The position numbers and the translations under genes were made by a program. Positions 1 through 5,992 of a stretch of 13,874 nt of DNA are shown piece after piece (the first letter of the stretch is position 1; each line of letters opens with the position of its first letter). The DNA comes from an uncultured Bdellovibrio sp. (lineage in GTDB: Bacteria; Bdellovibrionota; Bdellovibrionia; Bdellovibrionales; Bdellovibrionaceae), in assembly GCF_946478835.1 (NCBI RefSeq), contig NZ_CAMLDV010000088.1:1-13874 (forward strand), read 5' to 3'. The notes under the pieces were generated by a model that searched no databases, was not told where the DNA came from, and saw only the letters and a list, made by a program, of their open reading frames with translations.

Positions 1-1
1 T

Positions 2-1849
2 ATCGTCGTGCGCGTATCATCAGCGGTTCCTCAGGAGTACGTGGGTGCTGTGACTGAAGCTGCTCTTTATTGGAATAAAGTTTTTGGTCGCGATATCGTG
101 ACTGTGAAAACGGGCGTTGATCCGCAAGCGGGTCCTGAAGATCGCAGCATCTTCGTTCGTTGGATTCCTTGGTTGGATTCTGGTGCCGCTTACGCTATTG
201 GACAGTCAGACCCTCTCACAGGTGAGGTTTTGCGTGCGCAAGTCTTTATGCCTTCTGTGTTCACACGCGTGGGTTCTGCGGATCTCGTGAATCTGAATGG
301 CAACACACCAGTTGCCGCTGGTGCGATTGCTTGTGATCTGACGGAAAGCTTCAATGCGATCAATCAAATCGCTCGTGAAGCCAGTGACTCTCAAAGACTG
401 CGTCTGGCGCAAGACAGTGTTCGTGCAACTGTAGCCCACGAATTAGGTCACGCTTTGGGGCTTCGTCATAACTTCGCGGGATCGTTCTCTGCGAAAGTTT
501 CAACTAAAGAAATCTATGAGTCTGCGAAAACTTATTTAAAAGACCTCAACCATCAAGGTCTTGAGACTTCAACAAGTATCATGGACTACGTCAGTGGTAT
601 TGATGATGTCTTGATGGCCGGAAGAATCAAATACGCCGCTTTGTCTTACGATAAAATGGCGATGGACTGGGCTTATTCAGACAACGACAGCGCTTTAAAC
701 GAAAAAACATCTTTGTATTGCACAGACGATGATATTTCTTTAGCGAACAGCCAGTCTCTGCAAATCTATGGTTGTGAGCGCTTTGATGCTGGTAACAATC
801 CTCTTTTAAGAAAATACCTCGATGCAAAAGGTGAGAAGGAAAATCTAACGAAAGTTCTTTTTGCTTCAATCATTGGTCGTTTGTATCCATCTGATCAGCC
901 GACTGTTGTTGCCAATCTTGATACGGTTTTGCAAGACACGATGAAATGGGGACGTGCCAACCTTGATGCCCTCAAATTCGTCAGCCAAGTCGTGATGGAT
1001 ATTTCTAAAAACAACACAGCGGCTCCTGTATTTGCGTCTCTAGAAAGTGTGAAGTCAGGTCAAGTGCTTTACTCTAAAATGGGTATGGATGAAGCGTTGA
1101 CGAAAGAGCGTGCGCGTTCTTTGGCTGAAGCCGGTGGTTATGCTTCGATGATCAACGATCTTTGGAGAAACGCTGACGGCACGATTTCGACAAATTGGCT
1201 TGCTCAACAAATTGAAGAGCTTAAAAACAGTCCTTATCTTGCAAAAGGTAAAACTTTAGGCGGTCGTGAATACGAACTCAGTCCTGAACAGCAAGAAAAG
1301 GTCATTAAGTTCTATCAAAGCCTTCTTACAACAAATCGCAAAGTCTTAGCGGCGGGCGTGGCGGAGCTTCTGCCAAAACTTGATGAGATGGAGCAAGACT
1401 CTAATGGCTTAACAGCTTCTATCACAGCGTTGCTACCTCGCGGTTTGTTAACTGAAGATGGTTCAGCAGCCCTGGCAAATCTCTATCTTGATCTTGTCGC
1501 TGCCAACGAAGGTGAGCAGGTTGTTAAAGTGGGTGCAGGTCTTACGAAAGAAGTAAAAGTCGTAAAATCCTTCCTGACAGCCGAAGAAAAAGCGAAGTGG
1601 GCCAAGCTGCTTTCTTCTAAAGGATTGCGCTTTGATATGGATATGAAGAAGTCTCTTGTGCGCAAGTCTCAATATGACAAGGTCAATGCATTCTTAAAAG
1701 AGATCGATGCGACTTTGGATTTAAGCACAGTGAAAAAGCCTGCGGATCTTGCTTCTCAATTGCTTCAACAAGGTCTTATTGATTCTGCGGCTTCAAGCTG
1801 GTTGAGCAACGAGGTGAATACTCTGATGGCTCTAGAGAAAGTGATGTAA
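2..1849 (+). CDS. Exported-type zinc metalloprotease (metzincin), 5' truncated by the window edge
   Basis: The reading frame is open to the left edge, so the true start lies outside the window; the GTG at 8 is an internal codon. Counting that codon as residue 1, a metzincin zinc site HELGHALGLRH lies at 144-154 (His144, Glu145, His148, His154). A Met-turn SIMDY follows, with Met at 192. The sequence before the zinc site (WNKVFGRDI, then FVRWIPW) resembles large bacterial zinc proteases with DUF5117 and DUF4953/Met-zincin domains. Residues from about 200 to 613 are mostly helical-looking and carry no motif I recognise. Members of this type are usually much longer and secreted or periplasmic, so probably several hundred N-terminal residues are missing here. 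The zinc site is intact and the enzyme should be active. The substrate is unknown. A strong terminator follows the stop codon. Confidence 0.9.
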   Translation: MVVRVSSAVPQEYVGAVTEAALYWNKVFGRDIVTVKTGVDPQAGPEDRSIFVRWIPWLDSGAAYAIGQSDPLTGEVLRAQVFMPSVFTRVGSADLVNLNGNTPVAAGAIACDLTESFNAINQIAREASDSQRLRLAQDSVRATVAHELGHALGLRHNFAGSFSAKVSTKEIYESAKTYLKDLNHQGLETSTSIMDYVSGIDDVLMAGRIKYAALSYDKMAMDWAYSDNDSALNEKTSLYCTDDDISLANSQSLQIYGCERFDAGNNPLLRKYLDAKGEKENLTKVLFASIIGRLYPSDQPTVVANLDTVLQDTMKWGRANLDALKFVSQVVMDISKNNTAAPVFASLESVKSGQVLYSKMGMDEALTKERARSLAEAGGYASMINDLWRNADGTISTNWLAQQIEELKNSPYLAKGKTLGGREYELSPEQQEKVIKFYQSLLTTNRKVLAAGVAELLPKLDEMEQDSNGLTASITALLPRGLLTEDGSAALANLYLDLVAANEGEQVVKVGAGLTKEVKVVKSFLTAEEKAKWAKLLSSKGLRFDMDMKKSLVRKSQYDKVNAFLKEIDATLDLSTVKKPADLASQLLQQGLIDSAASSWLSNEVNTLMALEKVM

Positions 1850-1890
1850 AGCTTTTAAACAGCTGATTCCCTAAAAGGTCCTTATTGCAA

Positions 1891-1922
1891 AACCCGTCTC
1901 GCACTGAGACGGGTTCTTTTTT
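1891..1922 (+). terminator. Rho-independent terminator of the metalloprotease gene
   Basis: A perfect 10-bp stem (AACCCGTCTC at 1891-1900 with GAGACGGGTT at 1906-1915) closes a 5-nt loop, GCACT, and is followed by C and six T. It begins 41 nt after the metalloprotease stop codon. This is the clearest intrinsic terminator in the window and separates the protease transcript from the lipoprotein gene. Confidence 0.93.
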
Positions 1923-1998
1923 GTGTTCCGTTTATTTTGGTTTTGGCGTGCCAACCTCTGGTCCACCTCTTGCCTATACAGTGGGTATGGAGGCATTT

Positions 1999-2661
1999 AT
2001 GAAAACATCTTTCTTTAACAAATCAATGATGGGAGTCTTGGTTGCATTGGCTCTATCCTTGTCGGCTTGTGGCAAGAAAGATAGCAGTGCAGTGAGAGTT
2101 GCAGGTCGCGGGACTCCAACAGGAGTTTCACAAAGCGGTGGAACGACTCCAAACACGTGCGGTAATGCCAACATGACTTGGGGTAAGATCTACGATCCTT
2201 ACGCTTCCTCAGCTTTTGAATCACAAGTGAAGGGTTTTGTCTCTGCGACGTTAGATCCACAAAGCTTGGGTACAATCAGCGGTAATATTAATGACAAAAC
2301 AGGTATCGACTTTAGCGGTTCATTTCAATTCGACACTGCTGGTAAGTTGATTCCGGCTTCTTCAACAGTTGTGATTAAGATTTTCGACTCTTTTGTGGGC
2401 CAAGTTTACAACGGACAAACAATCGTTCCTTATGTTGTTGAGTTTAAACAAGCCAGCGAAGGCATGATTGATCGCAATACGCGTCAAATCCAAGTTAGGT
2501 TTAAAGACAGCTACGGCGAGATCATCTTCCAAGGTCAATATGACAACACGACAGTCCAAGGCACTGTTCAATATCAGAACTACACGGCAGTAAACGGTTA
2601 CCAACCAGCAGCCGGGACTCTTGGCAGCTTCAGAGCTTACACTTGCGCTCTTATTAAATAA
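1999..2661 (+). CDS. Small exported lipoprotein of unknown function
   Basis: I chose the ATG at 1999 because GGAGG at 1989-1993 sits 5 nt upstream and because it gives a standard lipoprotein signal peptide. The open frame reaches back to 1885, but that would start inside the terminator. The 220-residue product has a short charged N-terminus, a hydrophobic core and a lipobox LSAC with Cys24; the next residue is Gly, with no inner-membrane retention Asp, which fits outer-membrane sorting. A low-complexity Ser/Thr/Gly linker covers about 25-52. The remainder (about 54-220) has alternating polar and hydrophobic residues typical of beta structure. Cys54 and Cys216 could form a disulfide joining the two ends of this domain. 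I recognise no family. The gene is probably monocistronic: a terminator precedes it and 45 nt separate it from the next gene. Exported lipoprotein is well supported; the role is unknown. Confidence 0.88.
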   Translation: MKTSFFNKSMMGVLVALALSLSACGKKDSSAVRVAGRGTPTGVSQSGGTTPNTCGNANMTWGKIYDPYASSAFESQVKGFVSATLDPQSLGTISGNINDKTGIDFSGSFQFDTAGKLIPASSTVVIKIFDSFVGQVYNGQTIVPYVVEFKQASEGMIDRNTRQIQVRFKDSYGEIIFQGQYDNTTVQGTVQYQNYTAVNGYQPAAGTLGSFRAYTCALIK

Positions 2662-2680
2662 GCGGCGCGTCTTGATTCAC

Positions 2681-2705
2681 CCCCTATCCAGTTCAAAGAT
2701 AGGGG
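2681..2705 (+). promoter_or_regulatory. Perfect hairpin enclosing the ribosome-binding sequence of the next gene
   Basis: CCCCTATC (2681-2688) pairs perfectly with GATAGGGG (2698-2705) across a 9-nt loop. The 3' arm holds the only Shine-Dalgarno-like sequence (AGGGG) before the ATG at 2707, and the hairpin ends one base before that codon. No T-run follows, so it is unlikely to be an intrinsic terminator for the lipoprotein gene. In RNA it should hide the ribosome-binding site. The spacing from AGGGG to the ATG is also unusually short. Translational control is an inference. Confidence 0.5.
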
Positions 2706-2706
2706 A

Positions 2707-3801
2707 ATGCCTCAACGTTTCATCTTTGACTCTTCTATTTTAAATTCTGTTGTTGGGGGGCATTCGGCCATCGAAATCCCCAAACTCAACATTCATACGC
2801 TAGAGGCGGCCAGTTCCTTTCTTCTCAGTTATGGATTTGATGTCACTCGTGAGAGTGATTTAGAGAAGCTCTGGTACTATCATCGTCGCGCTTTGGTGTT
2901 GATGCTAGAAAAGCTGGGCTTTCAAGATTCAGAGCTTCCTGAAGTCTTTAGAGACCGCAAGGGACTTTCTGATATCCGCCAGCTTTTGATCTATGCAAGC
3001 TCACAGAACCCTGATGAGAAGGAATTGCAGCGCTGGGCGTGTGCTATTCTTCGTTGTATGCACGTTTTTGTTCATGCAGAGAACGATCTTTTTAGTTCCT
3101 TCTCGGAAGAGATTCAGTCGCAGATTCTGACTCCATTTCAAGATTGCATTCGTCATGACGGGACGACTCATCGTACGTTCTTGCAAAGTTCTCACATGGA
3201 AAACATGGAGCCGATTGAGCTTTTAGGTTTTGAAGTAAAACCTTTTAAAACCTCTTCAAGCACGGTGATTAAGCTTTTGGCAAAACCCGATGCCTTGGCG
3301 ATGAAGATTTTTGATAAGCTGGGTGTTCGTTTTATCACACGCAACCTTTTTGATACTTTCCAAGTTGTGCGCTTCCTGATTCGTGAAAACGTAATCAGTT
3401 TTCCGCACATCATGCCGGATCAAAGCTCTAACAACTTGTATCCCGTAAGCTTGTTCATGGAAGTGTGTGATGATCTGGCTCATCGCCTCGATACTTTGGA
3501 TGAAAAGAGCATTCAAAAAGCGTTTGATCAAAAACTTGCAGAGCAAGGCGAGAACGTAAAGTTCTTAAGAAAAGAAAATTTCTTTTCTGGCGAAGACTAT
3601 CGTTTTATTAAATTTATCTCGCGTAAATTGATTCACATCAAGCCGACGGCGGGAAAAGAAGAATTTAGTTTCTTTTATCCTTTCGAAGTGCAAATCATGG
3701 ATCAAGCCGCACATCAAAAAATTTTGTCGGGGCCTTCGGAACATCAGGCTTACAAGGAAAGACAAAGATTGGCGGCGCGTAAGCGTCTGTTCCCTGAATA
3801 G
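2707..3801 (+). CDS. Protein with RelA/SpoT-synthetase-like (nucleotidyltransferase) motifs
   Basis: The 364-residue product has no signal peptide or membrane segment and is probably cytoplasmic. The C-terminal half shows, in order, motifs resembling the RelA/SpoT (p)ppGpp synthetase domain: a basic patch with Lys189, Lys193 and Lys200; IFDKLGVRF at 201-209, where Asp203 would match the metal-binding Asp of D-x-x-GIR; YRFIKF at 298-303, in the place of the GYxSxH segment but without its Gly and His; and FEVQIMD at 326-332, where Glu327 would match the catalytic Glu of E-I-Q-I-R-T. The N-terminal half (about 20-145) looks helical and lacks a clear HD hydrolase motif. I associate this layout with myxobacterial and bdellovibrio families named TIGR04552/TIGR04562, from memory and unverified. 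No alternative start exists before Met66, and residues before that look family-like, so I keep 2707. The product of the reaction, if any, is unknown. The acyltransferase gene starts 9 nt downstream. Confidence 0.85.
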   Translation: MPQRFIFDSSILNSVVGGHSAIEIPKLNIHTLEAASSFLLSYGFDVTRESDLEKLWYYHRRALVLMLEKLGFQDSELPEVFRDRKGLSDIRQLLIYASSQNPDEKELQRWACAILRCMHVFVHAENDLFSSFSEEIQSQILTPFQDCIRHDGTTHRTFLQSSHMENMEPIELLGFEVKPFKTSSSTVIKLLAKPDALAMKIFDKLGVRFITRNLFDTFQVVRFLIRENVISFPHIMPDQSSNNLYPVSLFMEVCDDLAHRLDTLDEKSIQKAFDQKLAEQGENVKFLRKENFFSGEDYRFIKFISRKLIHIKPTAGKEEFSFFYPFEVQIMDQAAHQKILSGPSEHQAYKERQRLAARKRLFPE

Positions 3802-3810
3802 AGTTATTAT

Positions 3811-4551
3811 ATGTTTTGGAAGTTGCTTTCGTATCCTCGTTCTTTATTGGCGCTCATCTGGTTTCCTATTCACACAATGCTTTGTGCGACGGCTTTGATT
3901 ATTGTGAATCTCACAATGAACAATCGCCCCTTGGAAGATCACATTGTTGAGTTCTGGACTCGCAATGCCTGTCGCATGTTCGGCGTGAAGGTTGTTGTGA
4001 AAGGTCTTGAGAATCGTCCTCAGGGCGGTTTCCTGTACGTGTTTAATCACACAAGCTTCTATGATATTTTTGCGATGAATGGATACTTGGGGAGTTTCCG
4101 TTTTGGTGCGAAGATTGAACTTTTCAAAATTCCTGTATTTGGACCAGCCATGCGTCGTGCGGGAATTTTGCCAATTGCCCGGGAACGTCGCGAAGAGGTC
4201 TTTAAAGTTTACCAGGCGGCAGAAGCGCGTATCAAAGCCGGGGAGCGGTTTGCATTAGCCCCCGAGGGAACTCGTCAAAACAGCGAGCGATTAGGAAACT
4301 TTAAATCCGGTCCTTTTATTTTTGCTATCAATGCGAAAGCGCCCATCGTCCCTGTGATTGTCAAAGGAGCGGCTGCGATTTTACCAAAAGGACACACAGT
4401 TCCCAATTGGGGCGTGTGGAGTCGAACGGTCACGTTGCAAGTCTTGCCGCCCATTGATCCTACCGAGTATACTATTGAACAAAGACCTCAGTTGCAGGAG
4501 CGTGTTCGTAAAGTGATGGAGCCGTACTTTAAAGAGGACAGTACTCAGTAG
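3811..4551 (+). CDS. 1-acylglycerol-3-phosphate O-acyltransferase family protein (PlsC-like)
   Basis: The 246-residue protein shows the glycerolipid acyltransferase motifs in order: motif I NHTSFYD with His80 and Asp85 (HX4D); motif II around KIELFKIPVFG (101-111); motif III PEGTR (151-155) with Glu152; and motif IV IVPVIVKG (179-186). The length and the N-terminal hydrophobic segment (about 11-35) match bacterial PlsC, which attaches to the inner membrane and acylates lysophosphatidate in phospholipid synthesis. The acceptor could differ, since this superfamily also includes lysophospholipid and ornithine-lipid acyltransferases. The start lies 9 nt after the preceding stop with only a weak Shine-Dalgarno (AGAG), which suggests translational coupling. 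The next gene begins 17 nt downstream. The family is secure; the exact substrate is not. Confidence 0.9.
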   Translation: MFWKLLSYPRSLLALIWFPIHTMLCATALIIVNLTMNNRPLEDHIVEFWTRNACRMFGVKVVVKGLENRPQGGFLYVFNHTSFYDIFAMNGYLGSFRFGAKIELFKIPVFGPAMRRAGILPIARERREEVFKVYQAAEARIKAGERFALAPEGTRQNSERLGNFKSGPFIFAINAKAPIVPVIVKGAAAILPKGHTVPNWGVWSRTVTLQVLPPIDPTEYTIEQRPQLQERVRKVMEPYFKEDSTQ

Positions 4552-4568
4552 TTTTTTGAGGAGTGCTT

Positions 4569-4862
4569 ATGACAACATTTAAAGAGTTTTGGCCTTTTTA
4601 TTTGCAAGAGCACTCCCACCCCATCAATCGTCGATTGCATTTTGTCGGCACTCTTTGTGTTCATCTCGTTTTGCTTTATGCACTCTTAACTCAAGAATGG
4701 ATGGCGCTCTGGCTTTTGCCAATAATTGGCTATGGCTTCGCTTGGGTAGGGCACTTCGGGATTGAAAAAAACAGACCCGCGACATTTAAACATCCTTTGT
4801 GGTCCCTTATGGGGGACTTCAAAATGTTTTACTCAATGTGCGCGGGTAAGCTCTGGAAGTAA
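4569..4862 (+). CDS. DUF962 / Mpo1-like small membrane protein
   Basis: I chose the ATG at 4569 because GAGGAG at 4558-4563 lies 5 nt upstream; a GTG at 4563 overlaps that site. The 97-residue product carries the short DUF962 pattern: FYLQEHSHP near the N-terminus with His15, RRLHFVGT with His24, two hydrophobic helices at about 27-41 and 44-60, then WVGHFGIEKNRPATF with His62 and PLWSLMGDFKM at the end. In yeast the related Mpo1 is an Fe(II)-dependent dioxygenase that alpha-oxidises 2-hydroxy fatty acids; the conserved histidines here could bind such a metal. Activity in bacterial short members is inferred. Its place directly after a PlsC-like gene suggests a joint role in lipid modification or turnover. 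The stop codon abuts the stop codon of the opposing serine protease gene. Confidence 0.85.
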   Translation: MTTFKEFWPFYLQEHSHPINRRLHFVGTLCVHLVLLYALLTQEWMALWLLPIIGYGFAWVGHFGIEKNRPATFKHPLWSLMGDFKMFYSMCAGKLWK

Positions 4863-5723
4863 TTAAAAATCCGTTCCTTCTGCAACAGCTTTCTTAGTGA
4901 GAAGGCTCGTCATATTTTTTTGAATCCACTCCTCATGGAATTGAACATTGATGTAAAGACCACGATCAATGCACAGATTGCGTTCTTCCGCGGGAACCTC
5001 AGGGTTAAAGAAGGTTCTTGAGGCAATACCAACGACATAAGGTTTGTTATCAAGAGTAACAATCGCGGGACCTCCGGAGTCTCCTTGGCAAAATCCTTTT
5101 CCTTGGTTTTGTGTCACAATAAAAGAAGATGAAGTGGTCACGTAGTTTTGCACATCAAGAGTGGCTGTACGTAAAACTCCCACATGCCCAGGGAAAGCCG
5201 GGCGTCCGTCAGAGCGGCCGTAACCAGCAGCAGTGACTTGTGTTAGATGCAAATCGAAGTCCTTTGCTGGCAGATTCATAATCTCAATATCTTTTGGCAG
5301 TTCTTGCTCTAAAAGAATCAACGCCACGTCTGCATTCTTATTTCCAGCGATGTAATCTGGATGAACCACGACATCAATTCCACGAATGGAAACGCTTTCC
5401 CCTTCTGCGTTTTTAAGAACGATTATGTGTGAAGGCGGGGAGTTTGAAATAATACAGTGAGCGGCCGTTAGGATGATCGAAGGAGAGATCGCACTCGCAG
5501 TACATTGAGAGGAAATTGGTTTTTGCTCTACGCCATCGACAGGTGGTCTTTGATAGCGGATTTTAAAATTCAAAGCTTGGCGAGCGATAATATTGTCTTG
5601 AGGGACATCTTCGCCGCCCACAATTCCGTTGCTTTCCTCGTGTTCTATAGCATTTTGGGAAGATGTCACTTTGTCCTGGCATCCCAACATCGCAAGAATT
5701 AGAAAGCAAAATATTACTCTCAT
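4863..5723 (-). CDS. Exported trypsin-fold (S1) serine protease, possibly a lipoprotein
   Basis: The 286-residue product starts at an ATG with AGGAG 7 nt upstream (complement of 5731-5735). A signal segment ends in AMLGC, a borderline lipobox with Cys15, so lipid attachment is possible. IVGG at 34-37 is the classic new N-terminus formed when S1 zymogens are cleaved. The catalytic triad is complete: His89 in LTAAHC, Asp132 in NADVAL and Ser216 in GDSGGP. Cys74 and Cys90 fit the conserved disulfide next to the catalytic His. The residue six before the Ser, which is Asp in trypsin, is Gly210, and the position equal to chymotrypsin 216 appears to be Thr. This points to a shallow pocket taking small P1 residues, as in elastase, rather than Lys/Arg. 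The length matches single-domain S1 enzymes. It is probably a monocistronic secreted or surface protease; its substrate is unknown. Confidence 0.92.
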   Translation of the reverse strand: MRVIFCFLILAMLGCQDKVTSSQNAIEHEESNGIVGGEDVPQDNIIARQALNFKIRYQRPPVDGVEQKPISSQCTASAISPSIILTAAHCIISNSPPSHIIVLKNAEGESVSIRGIDVVVHPDYIAGNKNADVALILLEQELPKDIEIMNLPAKDFDLHLTQVTAAGYGRSDGRPAFPGHVGVLRTATLDVQNYVTTSSSFIVTQNQGKGFCQGDSGGPAIVTLDNKPYVVGIASRTFFNPEVPAEERNLCIDRGLYINVQFHEEWIQKNMTSLLTKKAVAEGTDF

Positions 5724-5885
5724 GTCATTTCTCCTGTCACTAAGCCCAAAAATGGGACCACATTACCATTCAACAACAATATATTCGTGTTGATCGCACA
5801 CCCCAGAAAACATTGCTGGAATAATGCCAGTGATGTTCGTTGAAAATTTGCGAACGAGGACAATAAGTGGTCTTTTTTCAAGGGT

Positions 5886-5891
5886 TTGACA
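5886..5891 (+). promoter_or_regulatory. Consensus -35 box (TTGACA) upstream of the Cys/His envelope gene
   Basis: TTGACA matches the sigma-70 -35 consensus exactly and lies 102 nt before the start codon. At 16-18 nt spacing the sequence is ATGCAT-like and does not resemble TATAAT, so the promoter is incomplete by this criterion. It may be weak or activator-dependent, or the match may be chance. Confidence 0.25.
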
Positions 5892-5940
5892 GCCTTCATA
5901 CTCCGGGCATGCATTTAACGCTTTGATGGCGTTGGCGAGT

Positions 5941-5978
5941 TTTTTGGAAGAAGGTCTTTAAGGTCCAACTTCCAAAAA
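5941..5978 (+). promoter_or_regulatory. 10-bp inverted repeat in the leader just before a ribosome-binding site
   Basis: TTTTTGGAAG (5941-5950) pairs perfectly with CTTCCAAAAA (5969-5978) across an 18-nt loop that contains AAGGTC twice (5951-5956 and 5960-5965). The 3' arm ends directly before the purine-rich AGAGAGAG ribosome-binding region (5978-5985) of the gene starting at 5993. No T-run follows on this strand. It could be an operator or a leader structure; no function is shown. Confidence 0.35.
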
Positions 5979-5992
5979 GAGAGAGTGTTCCA

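Larger units (their letters stand above)
5724..5992. other. Divergent intergenic region of 269 nt with several small inverted repeats
   Basis: This region separates divergently transcribed exported-protein genes and must hold both promoters. No convincing ORF or RNA gene was seen. Visible structure includes an imperfect hairpin (CATTGCTGG at 5811-5819 against CCAGTGATG at 5827-5835), GTTCG/CGAAC at 5835-5839 and 5851-5855, AACGC/GCGTT at 5917-5921 and 5929-5933, and the 10-bp repeat listed separately. On the minus strand a TATATT near 5768-5773 could serve as a -10 for the serine protease, but no good -35 accompanies it. Confidence 0.4.

Noticed and set aside
1920..1980. Sigma-70 promoter for the lipoprotein gene (TTGGCG at 1943 with TATACA at 1975)
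   Set aside because: The spacing of 26 nt is too long, and a start from this -10 would leave almost no leader before the ribosome-binding site.
2755..2760. Run of six G in the RelA/SpoT-like gene as a phase-variation tract
   Set aside because: Six bases is short for slippage switching, and the frame continues intact for 364 codons.
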